Shown here: positions 25,022 to 34,324 of the stretch, one piece after another
Layout of the letters: each line of letters opens with the position of its first letter
Numbering within the stretch: position 1 is the first letter of the stretch
Source: Arthrobacter alkaliphilus
GTDB taxonomy: Bacteria; Actinomycetota; Actinomycetes; Actinomycetales; Micrococcaceae
Length of the DNA stretch: 64,000 bases
Assembly (NCBI RefSeq): GCF_021483235.1
Contig: NZ_JAKEEC010000001.1
Coordinates: forward strand, 248,285-312,284
Reading direction: 5' to 3'
Notes under the pieces: generated by a model
Seen by the model: the letters and a program-made list of their open reading frames with translations, nothing else
Databases searched by the model: none
What the model was told of the DNA's origin: nothing
Translations under genes and position numbers: made by a program

Positions 25022-27795
25022 TTCGCACCACCTTCGACATTGCCGAGCGCGAAGCTCAGCTCAGAGCGTTCAACGATTTTCAGCTTGCCGAAGATCTGGT
25101 AGAGATGCCCCTCCACCGTGCGGACTGAAACATGCAGCTTCGCGGCAATGCCCTTGTTGCTCTCGCGGTTCGCCGCAAGCCTGGCGATCTCCATCTCGCG
25201 GGCGGTCAGCTTCAATCCCTCTTGGTTTCCGCTGCGTGGAGTGCGCAAGCGCTGCCGGCACGTCTCCGCGAGCTGCCGCGCCTTCCTGAGGATCGCTTTG
25301 TCCAACTGGACCTGGTTCAGCTGCAATACCGTCTCGGCGATATCGAAGGCGAACCGGTCGTTCTGCATGTCCTCGGCCAACCGTGCCGCCTCAAGAAGAA
25401 GCTCCGCGCTTCCGGACATCGTCGCCCGGGCGTACGCAACGCAGAGCCCCGCGAACCGTCCTTGGCAGCGCAGTGCCGTGTCCAGGAGCCGCGGGGCCGC
25501 TGCCACCGCGCCAAGCCGAACGGCTGAACTGAGGCAAATGATCTCGTGACCGGGGGCGCCCTCGTCCCGGTCGGCGTCGGCCAAGCGGAGAAGCTCCTCG
25601 ACGGCGGCGTCCGGGCCGTCGACACCAGCCCGGGCCAACGCAGCGAGGTACCTTTTCGTCCGTTCCTTCCGCCACGTCGGCCGGCGCAACTGCGTGGAAG
25701 CTTCCCTCAGGTAGCGCAGGGCCTGCTCCGGTTCGCCTTGCAAGGCCGCAGCGTAGGCCGCTGCGGTGCAGGCGACATCCAACATGCCTTCGTTGTCCTG
25801 GACCCGCAATTGGCTGATCACCGGAATGAGCACGTCCAAACCGTCCTGGCCGCGCCCCTGGAGGCACCGGAAGATCGCCTTGGGAAGATCGATCGCTGTG
25901 GGAAGGGCCTCGGCGGCGGAAACCAGGAGGTCGTCGCCGGGTTGGACCATTTCCGCTTCTTTGTCCCATCGCCCGGCGAGGACGAAGGTGAACCGCAGCC
26001 GCGATGTGGCGCGCCGGGCCGCGGCGACCGAAACAGCCGGATCATGGCAGTCAGCCATCAGTTGTTCCGCCATGTCCGCCGCCTCGGATTGGCGTCCCGT
26101 CAGGGCCCAGGCCTCGCACAGCCAGCTTCCGGCAAGGAGGCGGAACTCGGTGCCGTGCGACTCGAAATCTTGAAGAACTTCTTCAAGGCTTGCCGCCATC
26201 TCAGCGTAGGAACCCGAATAGCTGGCCGCCTGCGATTCGGCGAGGACGAGTTGTTCCCGAAGTATGGCGATATCCCGCCCTTCGCCGGCTTCGTCTCCGA
26301 GCCGCTGCCGGACCTGGGCGAGCGTTTCGCAAGCCTGGGCCGTGGTTTCGGGAAGCGCCAGGAGGACGGCTGCCTCGGCCAGCTTGATCCGGACCCATTC
26401 GGCAAGCGAGGCTTCGTCCCCGGGTTCATTGACGTGTTGGGCCAACACCTGCCGGGCCGAAGCGACGTCGCCGAGAGTCATCAGCGCGCGGGCTTCCTCG
26501 GCGACTGCCCCGGGCACGGTCGAGTAGCCGGGAATGGACCGGACCAAGCGCAGGGCCAGCCGCGCATCAAGTTGCCGGTTCGCCATCGCGGCAGCTTCAA
26601 GCGCTTCTTCCCTCCCCAGCTTGGCTCCGCAGTCCAAAGCCCAAGCGGCCATGGATAGCAACATCGACCGTTGGCCAAGGGCCGGATCCATCGACTTAAG
26701 GAGCAGAGTCCGGAGTTCGTTGCTGCGGCCAGGGGGAACGTTCGCCCGGACCACATCACCGACCAGCTGGCTTTGGAGGTGGGCCATCCTGGGCAGCGAA
26801 TCGTCGACGACAAGGACGCTCCTTTTCTCAAGGGAGTCCACATCGTCCGCCGAAGCCAGTGTCAGCAAGGATTCCAAGGGAACGGCCCCGACCAATGAAA
26901 GGATTTCCAAGACTTTGCGCTCACCGTCGCCCAAGCGTCCAAGCCGCGTGGTGATGAGATCGGTGATTGCCCTGCCGTGCTGTTCGCTCCGGGCCGTCAG
27001 GACCCAGACGCCGTCGCTTTTCAGGAGCGAACCGGATTCCGCCAGCTCCGCTGCGAGCATCTTGAGGTAGTGGGGGTTGCCCCCGCTTGCCGTCCACAGG
27101 GCATGGGCACCGGCCGCCGAGACCGGTGCTCCGAGCCCGGCTTCGAGCCAAATGTGCGATTCCTGGAAAGTCAGTGGTTTGAGGTCGATCCGGTGCAGGA
27201 ACCCGTCCCCGCAAAGCCGCGTGATCTCGCCGGAGAGCCGCTGCGGGTCGGTGCAGGTCAGGACGAGTTGCGCTGTTCCGTTCCTCGCGAGTTGGCCCAG
27301 AGTCATGGCCGCCAACTCATCAAGCTCGGTTGCGTTTTCGATGACCAGGTACACCGGCTTTCCCTCGGAGCGCTCACGGAGCAGATTGCTGAGCGCCGAC
27401 AGCACCAGGACCGGATGCGCCAGGTGTCCGGGGTCGAGATCGCTCAGGAGCATATTGAGCGCGCCGTAAGGTGTCCTCGCCAACGCTGCGCTGCCGCGGA
27501 TGACGACGACGAACGAGCTTGCGCGCAGTTCGTTCACCGCGCGGGCAGTCAAGTAGCTCTTGCCGCTTCCCGACGGCCCCGCAACAAGGACGCCACCCTT
27601 GGAAGCTGCCAGCGCATCGGCGATGTCCTTCACAGCGGCCCTGGGTCCAATCGGCGGCCACGCCGTCGAGATTACCGATTTGCCTCCCGTTCCAGCAGAC
27701 GGCGACGGACCCGAAGATGCGTGGAACGCCTGGTACCGGGACCCGTTCCCGGACCGGACGGCGTGGACCGTAGATGCACTGCCTGCTGTCAACAT
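25018..27795 (-). CDS. LAL-type LuxR family regulator (925 aa)
   Basis: Same architecture as its neighbours: ATPase region with an intact Walker A (VAGPSGSGKSYL, about residues 68-79) and a Walker B-like VYLVIENATELDEL, a long helical-repeat middle, and a C-terminal LuxR helix-turn-helix (LTAREMEIARLAANRESNKG, then RTVEGHLYQIFGKL). I chose the ATG at 27795, preceded by GGGGGT; a TTG at 27834 in the same frame would add 13 residues. It heads a two-gene unit with the 892-aa LAL (four-base overlap). Upstream, 27835-27998 holds several TACTCG/GAGTAC elements that may be autoregulatory sites. Confidence 0.92.
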   Translation of the reverse strand: MLTAGSASTVHAVRSGNGSRYQAFHASSGPSPSAGTGGKSVISTAWPPIGPRAAVKDIADALAASKGGVLVAGPSGSGKSYLTARAVNELRASSFVVVIRGSAALARTPYGALNMLLSDLDPGHLAHPVLVLSALSNLLRERSEGKPVYLVIENATELDELAAMTLGQLARNGTAQLVLTCTDPQRLSGEITRLCGDGFLHRIDLKPLTFQESHIWLEAGLGAPVSAAGAHALWTASGGNPHYLKMLAAELAESGSLLKSDGVWVLTARSEQHGRAITDLITTRLGRLGDGERKVLEILSLVGAVPLESLLTLASADDVDSLEKRSVLVVDDSLPRMAHLQSQLVGDVVRANVPPGRSNELRTLLLKSMDPALGQRSMLLSMAAWALDCGAKLGREEALEAAAMANRQLDARLALRLVRSIPGYSTVPGAVAEEARALMTLGDVASARQVLAQHVNEPGDEASLAEWVRIKLAEAAVLLALPETTAQACETLAQVRQRLGDEAGEGRDIAILREQLVLAESQAASYSGSYAEMAASLEEVLQDFESHGTEFRLLAGSWLCEAWALTGRQSEAADMAEQLMADCHDPAVSVAAARRATSRLRFTFVLAGRWDKEAEMVQPGDDLLVSAAEALPTAIDLPKAIFRCLQGRGQDGLDVLIPVISQLRVQDNEGMLDVACTAAAYAAALQGEPEQALRYLREASTQLRRPTWRKERTKRYLAALARAGVDGPDAAVEELLRLADADRDEGAPGHEIICLSSAVRLGAVAAAPRLLDTALRCQGRFAGLCVAYARATMSGSAELLLEAARLAEDMQNDRFAFDIAETVLQLNQVQLDKAILRKARQLAETCRQRLRTPRSGNQEGLKLTAREMEIARLAANRESNKGIAAKLHVSVRTVEGHLYQIFGKLKIVERSELSFALGNVEGGAK

Positions 27796-27834
27796 GAGCG
27801 AGACCCCCAGTGATCGAGTGGTGACACCCCCCAA

Positions 27835-27998
27835 TTAACCAGCTGGCCGTCAGGCCCACACCAGTAGTGAGTACTCGAGTTTCACACTGGGGGATACTCG
27901 AATGCGGGTGTGAGTACCTTTCCCCCGGGCCGCCGGTACTCGCGGCTGGTCCCTTCGACTCGACGGGAACTACTACTCCCCCGCGGTCCCCTCCCGGC
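27835..27998. promoter_or_regulatory. Promoter region between LAL genes with TACTCG elements
   Basis: A 164-bp gap in the LAL array. It contains repeated TACTCG/GAGTAC hexamers: GAGTACTCGAG around 27870-27879, TACTCG at 27895-27900, GAGTAC at 27912-27917 and TACTCG at 27938-27943. On the minus strand CGGGGGAAAG (27922-27931) is also found upstream of small ORF A (17053-17062). It is the only sizeable spacer in the array and probably holds the promoter of the 925-aa and 892-aa regulators. Confidence 0.45.
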
Positions 27999-30758
27999 TC
28001 AGCCCGTACTCGGCGCACCGTGCGCGACGGCGGCGGCACCGGCGAGTTCGTCCCTGCCGGTGATTCCCAATTTCGAATAGCAGCGGTACAGGTGCCCTTC
28101 GACGGTCCGGACCGAGATAAGCAGCGTGTCCGCAATCTGCCGGTCGCTGAGGCCCTGGACCGCCAGGTTGACGATGTCCCATTCCCTCCTGGTCAGTTTC
28201 GGCACCGCGGACTCGTTCCGTGCTTCCTCACCGCCCTGGCCAAGTTCCTCGTTGCAGTGCACCAGCCCGGCGCGCGCAACGGCACTGAGCTCTTTGCTGT
28301 TGCCGCGATCCGCTGCTTCCAACGCCGCGCCATAAGCCTTCGCAGCCAGATGGTAGACGGTGGCCGCCTGCAGCTTCTCACCCGCGGACACGTAGCGGGC
28401 GGCTCCCCCGAACTTAAGTGCCCTCCCGTACTCGGCGAACGCTTGTGCCCATTCGCCCTCGGTCGCAGCCGCGGATTCACAAAAGCGGTCCAAGCTGCTG
28501 GTGTCGCCCAGGCTGAGCGCAAGCTCAAGGGCATGAAGTTCAAGGTACGTGGCGTTTCGCTTCGCCGCGTCGTCAGCGCTTTGGCGCAATGCCTCCACGC
28601 CGGAGCCATCCGCGTTGAGGAGTTCAAGACCGGCGGCGAAAAAGCTGTCTGCCTGTGAGGCGAGAAGGTGGGTGCCGTGTTGTCCCCACGCCCTGTAGTC
28701 CGTCCGGAACCGTTCGGCTTCCGGCTGCGAGGAGCCGGCTGCGGCATAGAAAGCCATGGCAGCGCACAGTCCGAAGAGATTCTGCGGGTCGCTGTCCCTC
28801 AAGGCTTCGAGTCCCGCGGTCAGCAAGGGCAAGGCGTCGCCGGATTTTCCCTGCCTGATGGCGATGTACCCGGCCACCACGTAAGCAGCGCCGCCCAAGG
28901 ACGCCATCGAGACACCTGACGATTCGTAGTATCTGTCGAGGAGCCCCTGCGCATCCTTCCAGTCACCCACAGCCAGTGCGCAGATGACGAGGCGGGCGGA
29001 GATGAAGTCGGGGATGAAGTAGACATCGTTCTCCTGAGGCTGTGCCAAGGCGGCGGCTTCGAGAACCAACAGCCTCGCCTGGCGCCCGCGGCCGAGCGCG
29101 CACAGCATTTCCGACTTCAGCGCCAGCGCCAAGGCCCTGAACAGCGGGGCCAAGGAGCCTTCCACGGTTTCCGACTGGAGGAGTACCCGCTCCAGTTCGG
29201 AGCCCAGGCGCTCATAGTCACCCTCCACGGAGCTGGCAAGCAGGCCGATCACGGTGGCGGCGAGCGTCACCTCGGCCTGCGCGGCCGGCGTCCGCTGGCC
29301 CTCGAGCCCGGGCTGCTGTTCGCCCCAGTCGCGGAGTACCTCGGCCTCCGCGCGGATCAATGAAGCTGACTGTCCGACGGCGGCACGCGTGACCGCGCGA
29401 AGAACGCTGGCGGCAACGACTTGGGAGGCCCCGGCGTCGCCATCCTGTGTTTCTTGGGCCAGGACCGCCGCTGCCTCGTCCCGGCGTCCGAGATTGAAGT
29501 ATGAGCGGGCCATAACCGCTTGGCCAATCGATTGCCATTGCACATCCCGCACCGCAGCCGCCATGCGCAAGGCGGTCTCGCTCTGCAGTAGCTTCGCCGA
29601 CAGGACCGCCGCCCGGATCAGAAGACGGTCAGGCACGTCCGCGCCGCAGTCAAGAGACCACGTCACCATCCGCAAGAGGGAATCCGGGTTGTCCTCCAAG
29701 ACATCCATCCGGGAGATCAGTTGCCGGTGCAGCTGAAGGCTTTGTGCGGCCGGGACGATGCTTCTCAGCACTTCCCCGTAGACCGGATTGACGAGCCGGA
29801 GGTTCGGCAACCCATTGCCTCCTGGCTTGATCAGATGCTGGTCAAGCAATTCCTGGACGGCCGCTTCACCGGCCACAACCTTAATCAAAGTCTCGTCCAC
29901 AGGCTCTGCCAATGCGATTAAGTTCAAGGCTTCCCTGGCACCGGCCGAAATCCGCAACAGCTGAAGTTTGACGACGGCCTCAAGCTTGACCGTGTGGACC
30001 GGTGTTGCCGCAGTCTTGAGCCAAACGCCGTTCCGCTGGACCAGGCTACCCGAACTCTGGGCCTCGCGGACAAGGGTCTTCAGAAGAAGCGTATTGCCGC
30101 CGGCCTCGGTCCAGAAACCCTGGCTCGTGCTGTTGAGGACGATTCCTCCGAGCAATGCCTCACACAGCTCGTGGCCTTGCTCAGCAGTCAAAGGCTCCAG
30201 GTCGAACCACTCGGCGGTCCCCTCGTGCCACATCCGCAGGAGCGGTCCCGGAACTCCCGGCCGTGGAACGCATGCTGCCACTACCTTGGCCCATCCTGCC
30301 TGGACCAGCTCGGTCAGCATCTCCGAGGTGGCGTCGTCCAGGTAATGTGCGTCATCAACGAGCAGCAAAGCCGGTCCGCTGCCTACGCGGATGCTTTCCA
30401 GGTAGTCCCACAGCGATCGAAGCACGGCAACCCGTGAGGCTATGTCCGCGGGTGAGAGGTGGGCAAGAAAGGGGGCCAGTACCCCATACGGGACAGCGGT
30501 CAGTGACGGACTCGCGTGAATCGGCACCACCGCGCGTTCCCCGTCAAAAACGCGGGCCAGCTGGGTCAGGAGGGATGTCGCGCCGAGGCCGGAATCGCCA
30601 ACGATGAAGACGGCCGAGCAATCATCCGCACGGATGGCAGCGGTGATTCCGGGCAGCAGATGGCCAAAATCGATCCACGACTCAGGCGGCCGGGTGCCGG
30701 GTTCTCCGGCTCGGCCGTGCACCGCCGCAGCGTTGTCATGACTGCGCGGTTCCTTCAA
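27999..30758 (-). CDS. LAL-type LuxR family regulator (919 aa), Walker A lysine replaced
   Basis: LAL regulator with the usual layout: ATPase region, long helical repeats, C-terminal LuxR helix-turn-helix (LTRREWDIVNLAVQGLSD, then RTVEGHLYRCYSKL, about 850-905). Its Walker A loop reads IVGDSGLGATSLL, with Ala (GCG) in place of the essential Lys, while the Walker B strand ALLLVDDAHYLDD is intact. Nucleotide handling is therefore likely altered. The TTG start has a well placed GGAG five bases upstream and lies 23 bases inside the end of the preceding 906-aa LAL gene, so the two are probably co-expressed. Inducer and target are unknown. Confidence 0.9.
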   Translation of the reverse strand: MKEPRSHDNAAAVHGRAGEPGTRPPESWIDFGHLLPGITAAIRADDCSAVFIVGDSGLGATSLLTQLARVFDGERAVVPIHASPSLTAVPYGVLAPFLAHLSPADIASRVAVLRSLWDYLESIRVGSGPALLLVDDAHYLDDATSEMLTELVQAGWAKVVAACVPRPGVPGPLLRMWHEGTAEWFDLEPLTAEQGHELCEALLGGIVLNSTSQGFWTEAGGNTLLLKTLVREAQSSGSLVQRNGVWLKTAATPVHTVKLEAVVKLQLLRISAGAREALNLIALAEPVDETLIKVVAGEAAVQELLDQHLIKPGGNGLPNLRLVNPVYGEVLRSIVPAAQSLQLHRQLISRMDVLEDNPDSLLRMVTWSLDCGADVPDRLLIRAAVLSAKLLQSETALRMAAAVRDVQWQSIGQAVMARSYFNLGRRDEAAAVLAQETQDGDAGASQVVAASVLRAVTRAAVGQSASLIRAEAEVLRDWGEQQPGLEGQRTPAAQAEVTLAATVIGLLASSVEGDYERLGSELERVLLQSETVEGSLAPLFRALALALKSEMLCALGRGRQARLLVLEAAALAQPQENDVYFIPDFISARLVICALAVGDWKDAQGLLDRYYESSGVSMASLGGAAYVVAGYIAIRQGKSGDALPLLTAGLEALRDSDPQNLFGLCAAMAFYAAAGSSQPEAERFRTDYRAWGQHGTHLLASQADSFFAAGLELLNADGSGVEALRQSADDAAKRNATYLELHALELALSLGDTSSLDRFCESAAATEGEWAQAFAEYGRALKFGGAARYVSAGEKLQAATVYHLAAKAYGAALEAADRGNSKELSAVARAGLVHCNEELGQGGEEARNESAVPKLTRREWDIVNLAVQGLSDRQIADTLLISVRTVEGHLYRCYSKLGITGRDELAGAAAVAHGAPSTG

Positions 30759-33456
30759 GCTCGCTCCTCGATGAGATTCCCATTTTCGTGAAGATTTGAT
30801 ACAGGTGGCCTTCGACTGTGCGAACCGAAACTTGCAACTGGTTGGCTACCTCTTTGTTACTCAACCCTTGACTGGCCATCTTTGCAACCTGACGCTCCCG
30901 TTCCGTCAGTTCGGGTCCGAAAGTGTGCGGGGTCAAGGGCAGCACCGGCACATTGCCGATCAAGCGGTCCAGCCGTTGCTGTGCCAGCCTTGCGGACGCT
31001 GAATCGCCGGCTTCCCGGGCGATGTCCAAGGCCAGGACGGCACACCGGGACTCCACCGCATCCAATTTCAGTTCCTGGGCAACCGAAGCGGCAAGGAGCA
31101 GGGTTTTTGGATCCTTCTTGCGGGTTCCCTCCGCCACCATCCGGTTCACCGCGGCCATCTTGCCCTGGCGGCGGGATGAAACCTGTTCCAGGAGCAACAG
31201 CTCGTCCTCGGTGCCGTGGACTGTGGCGCCGAAGAGGCTGATGGACGCCGTCGTGATCCGTCCTTTCGCCAAATCCCGGTTGGCCGACTCGATGAGGCTC
31301 TGTTTCGCGCCCGGATCCTTCAGCCATCGCCTGGCCATCTTGACGCAGAATTCGGCCATCCAGGCGGGGAACCAGGCGGTCTCCGCTTGTCCCTTCTCGG
31401 CCAGTTCGAGGAAAGTCCGGGATTCTTTCACGTCCCCGGCCTGGGCGTAGGCGAAAGCGAGGGCGGAGTAGGCCAAAGCCGGCCCGTAGTAGTTGCGCCT
31501 GATCTCCAACTGCGCCTGGGCGCCCAGCAAGGTGTCGATCGCGACTGAAGCCCGTCCGGCGTAGGTGTAGGAAACGCCAAGGGCCAATTCGGCGGCGCCG
31601 CCGAGGTAATGGATGTTCTTCGGTTGCTGGTCGAGGGTCGCCGTCAGCATCCGCGCCACCTCCTCCCACTGTCCGCTGCACAGGAGTGCGGCAAACAAGC
31701 CTTCGGACAACCAGTTGTGCAAGCGCGGCCGCGCCTTGGCGCGCTGTATCTTGTGCCGCAGATCGCGCGCCAGCTCGATCGCTTCCATCTCCCTTCCCAA
31801 GACGGCCCAGGCCATGGTCAGCAGGCTCCCGCAGCTCAGCCTTTGTTGAAGATCGATCCCGTTCCGGTACTCCTGCTCCAAGGCGTCGGCAACGTCCGCA
31901 TACTCTCCCTGATGGACATGGAGCTCGAAACTCGCGAGCCTGAGCAGCCCGCATGCCCGTTCGATTTCTGTGGCATCCGCTTCGGCTTCCCGTGATCGGC
32001 GGGAAAGGTCCTCCCGGGCCTCCGCAATGAGGCCGGGTATTTGGAGGTGGCCACCGGGAATCCACAGCAGCGCACTGCAAAGTTCCTGGACATAGTCCGC
32101 ATAGTCATACGCCGGAAGGCGCCGAAGCTGCTCGGGCGTCACATCCTTCAAAGCTGCGACCGCGGCCTCGTGCTCGGCCAGAATGACGTGGGAAACACAG
32201 CGTTGCTGGGCGGCCGCAACCCATTCCTTGTCCTCGCGGCCGATCTGCCGGGCGCATTCCAACGCGAACCATGGATCGAATTGCTTGTTCGCGGCCGTCG
32301 CCGCGGCCAGTGCCACTCCCGGTTCGAGGCTTTCGCGCACGTTCAGCGTGGAAGAGGCGAAGCCCAGGAGCGCCTCGGCATCCAAGTCCCTCGTCATGCT
32401 GCCGACCACCCCGGCGGCAAGCCGGCGCAGTTCATTTCGCCGTGGCAGGTCCATCCAACCGCGAATGACCTCGCCCATATACTCGTCGCGCAGGGTCACC
32501 CGGCGGGCCCCTGCCGGTTCCACGCGGAGGTACCCGGACCACTCCATCTCCGCAACCACTTCAGGGTCCAGGACGTCCAGCAGAACGGCGAGCGGGGCGG
32601 TCCGTATGAGGGCGAGCAGCTCCAGGGCTTCCCGGACCGCGGGCCTCTCCCGGGCCAGGCGCGAGCGGACCAGGTCGGTGAGAACCTCGGCGGACGAAAG
32701 GTGGATTTCGCCCTTCATCGCCCAGACCTGCCCGGCCAGGTGCAGGTTGCCTGAGCGGAGCTGTTCGGTGACGATGGCCTGGAGCGCCAAGGGATTGCCA
32801 CCGCTGGACGCGTGCAAAGCGCTTGCAGCCGTAGCGGTCACCCGTTTTCCCAGGACGCCGCTCAGCAATTTGGCAACTTCCGCCCGGGAGAAAGCCTGGA
32901 GTTCCACTTCGTCCAGCAGGCCGTCCTTCAACAGCCTGATCAGGTCTTCGGGCATATCCGTGGCTTGGCGGACAGTGACGAGGAGCTTCGCTGTCCCACT
33001 GATTAACAAGTGCATCAAAAGGGCGGTGCTCATGGTGTCCAGGGCAGGCAGCCCCGACAGCACCACGAGCACGTCGCGCCCGGCGGCGTCCGAACTGATC
33101 ACATGCGAGATTCCGTGGATGATCGCGCCAGGGGAATCTGCGCCATCGACCGGCAGCCTCGCGACCAGATGGGAGAGAGCTCCGAACGGAATGCTGGCAT
33201 CCGTGGAGCCATGGAGGTGCAGGACGTGGGTCTTTGGAGTGAGCCGGGCCTCGACCGAACGGGCGAACGTCGCTTTGCCGACGCCCGGAGCGCCAACCAC
33301 CACCACTCCATACAAAGACGGGTCGCCGAGCGCGTCAATCACCGTGTTCTGAAGATCCTGCCGCACAAGCGAAGACCATTTGCGACGCTCCGCAGCGCCG
33401 AGTGGTTGCCGCTCCTTTGCGGGACGCTCTGTTTCAGATTCCGGTGTTGCTCGCAA
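30736..33456 (-). CDS. LAL-type LuxR family regulator (906 aa), first gene of the array
   Basis: Most upstream of the four tandem LAL genes. Walker A is intact (VVVGAPGVGKATFARS, about residues 51-66), but the expected Walker B strand reads VLVVLSGLPALD and lacks the usual acidic pair. The helical middle region and C-terminal LuxR helix-turn-helix (LTERERQVAKMASQGLSNKE, then RTVEGHLYQIFTKMGI) are normal. The start is uncertain: a TTG at 33456 with a distant AAGG, or an in-frame GTG near 33367. The 185-bp region upstream, before pth, is AT-richer than its surroundings and should contain the promoter. Confidence 0.88.
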   Translation of the reverse strand: MRATPESETERPAKERQPLGAAERRKWSSLVRQDLQNTVIDALGDPSLYGVVVVGAPGVGKATFARSVEARLTPKTHVLHLHGSTDASIPFGALSHLVARLPVDGADSPGAIIHGISHVISSDAAGRDVLVVLSGLPALDTMSTALLMHLLISGTAKLLVTVRQATDMPEDLIRLLKDGLLDEVELQAFSRAEVAKLLSGVLGKRVTATAASALHASSGGNPLALQAIVTEQLRSGNLHLAGQVWAMKGEIHLSSAEVLTDLVRSRLARERPAVREALELLALIRTAPLAVLLDVLDPEVVAEMEWSGYLRVEPAGARRVTLRDEYMGEVIRGWMDLPRRNELRRLAAGVVGSMTRDLDAEALLGFASSTLNVRESLEPGVALAAATAANKQFDPWFALECARQIGREDKEWVAAAQQRCVSHVILAEHEAAVAALKDVTPEQLRRLPAYDYADYVQELCSALLWIPGGHLQIPGLIAEAREDLSRRSREAEADATEIERACGLLRLASFELHVHQGEYADVADALEQEYRNGIDLQQRLSCGSLLTMAWAVLGREMEAIELARDLRHKIQRAKARPRLHNWLSEGLFAALLCSGQWEEVARMLTATLDQQPKNIHYLGGAAELALGVSYTYAGRASVAIDTLLGAQAQLEIRRNYYGPALAYSALAFAYAQAGDVKESRTFLELAEKGQAETAWFPAWMAEFCVKMARRWLKDPGAKQSLIESANRDLAKGRITTASISLFGATVHGTEDELLLLEQVSSRRQGKMAAVNRMVAEGTRKKDPKTLLLAASVAQELKLDAVESRCAVLALDIAREAGDSASARLAQQRLDRLIGNVPVLPLTPHTFGPELTERERQVAKMASQGLSNKEVANQLQVSVRTVEGHLYQIFTKMGISSRSELEGTAQS

Positions 33457-33641
33457 TGTAGATCACGCAACCTTCGCAGCTCTGGCGGACGTGACGTTCA
33501 GCGGGTCGTTTGTTTTGTTATTTCTCTTCCCCCCGAGCAGTGATTTGCAAAGTATCACAGCGATCGGAGCGAATCAATTAGTCAGTGTGCGAGCCATCAG
33601 GGTACTTGTTAACTATCGGGATGGGTGCGCGGGCTGCCCCG

Positions 33642-34226
33642 TTAGGCCTTGACCGGGTGGAACTTCTGCTGGGCGGCAAGCAAGCCCTGGGTCATCAACA
33701 CTTCAACAGCATCTGCGGCTTCATCGAGGAGGAACGGCAGTTCCTTCTTCTCGGAAGCCCCAAAATCCCTGAGGACATAATCCGCAGTGTCCATCCTTCC
33801 GGGCGGCCTCCCTACCCCCACGCGGACCCGCAAATAGTCTTTTGTGGCCAGTGCCTTGGAAATGTCCCGCAGGCCGTTATGTCCGCCTTCTCCGCCGCCC
33901 ATTTTCAACTTGACCGTATTGAAAGGAATATCAATTTCGTCGTGGACGGCAATAACGTGGTCCGGCGCTATGTCGAAGAACCTGGCCAGCCCGGAAACGG
34001 GTCCTCCGGAGACGTTCATGTAGGTCATGGGTTTCGCCAATACCACGCGCGGGCCGCCGATCCCCAGCCTGCCCTCGACCACTTGGGCCCGGGCCTTGTG
34101 GGCTTTGAAACTTCCGCCCATCCGCGAGGCAAGTTCGTCCAGGACCATCTGGCCGACGTTATGGCGGTTGTGGCTGTATTCGGCGCCGGGATTGCCAAGG
34201 CCTACGATCAGCCAAGTGTCTGTCAT
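33642..34226 (-). CDS. pth: Peptidyl-tRNA hydrolase
   Basis: Releases tRNA from prematurely dissociated peptidyl-tRNA. The 194-residue product shows the family features in order: [20 protein letters not shown] at residues 6-25 with the catalytic His, [13 protein letters not shown] near 65, [20 protein letters not shown] near 94 and GHNGLRDI near 114. Length and motifs are normal. It follows rplY, prs and glmU on the same strand, the usual actinobacterial order. A terminator (34270-34294) stands between rplY and pth, so pth probably has its own promoter in the short gap. Confidence 0.97.
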   Translation of the reverse strand: MTDTWLIVGLGNPGAEYSHNRHNVGQMVLDELASRMGGSFKAHKARAQVVEGRLGIGGPRVVLAKPMTYMNVSGGPVSGLARFFDIAPDHVIAVHDEIDIPFNTVKLKMGGGEGGHNGLRDISKALATKDYLRVRVGVGRPPGRMDTADYVLRDFGASEKKELPFLLDEAADAVEVLMTQGLLAAQQKFHPVKA

Positions 34227-34269
34227 GGAGTCATCCTAGGGAATGAAGAGGGTGGAATGAAAAGGAAAT

Positions 34270-34294
34270 GGCCGGGCCCCTCGGGGACCCGGCC
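34270..34294 (-). terminator. Rho-independent terminator after rplY
   Basis: GGCCGGG-CCCC loop GGGG-CCCGGCC stem; on the minus strand it is followed by ATTTCCTTTTC. It lies 30 bases after the rplY stop and would end the glmU-prs-rplY transcript. Next to it are a perfect 12-bp palindrome (AGGCGTACGCCT, 34301-34312) and a small hairpin overlapping the rplY stop. Confidence 0.85.
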
Positions 34295-34324
34295 ACTCGA
34301 AGGCGTACGCCTGAGTAGTAGCAA

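Noticed and set aside
25546..26658. Plus-strand frame of 370 codons inside the LAL gene, and similar plus-strand frames at 23534-24889 and 26977-27813
   Set aside because: They are antisense shadows of the LAL genes, whose motifs and codon use are clear; the shadows have no recognisable domains.
9600..33600. Prophage or transposon origin of the accessory block
   Set aside because: No integrase, transposase, phage structural gene or terminal repeat was found within or beside the block.
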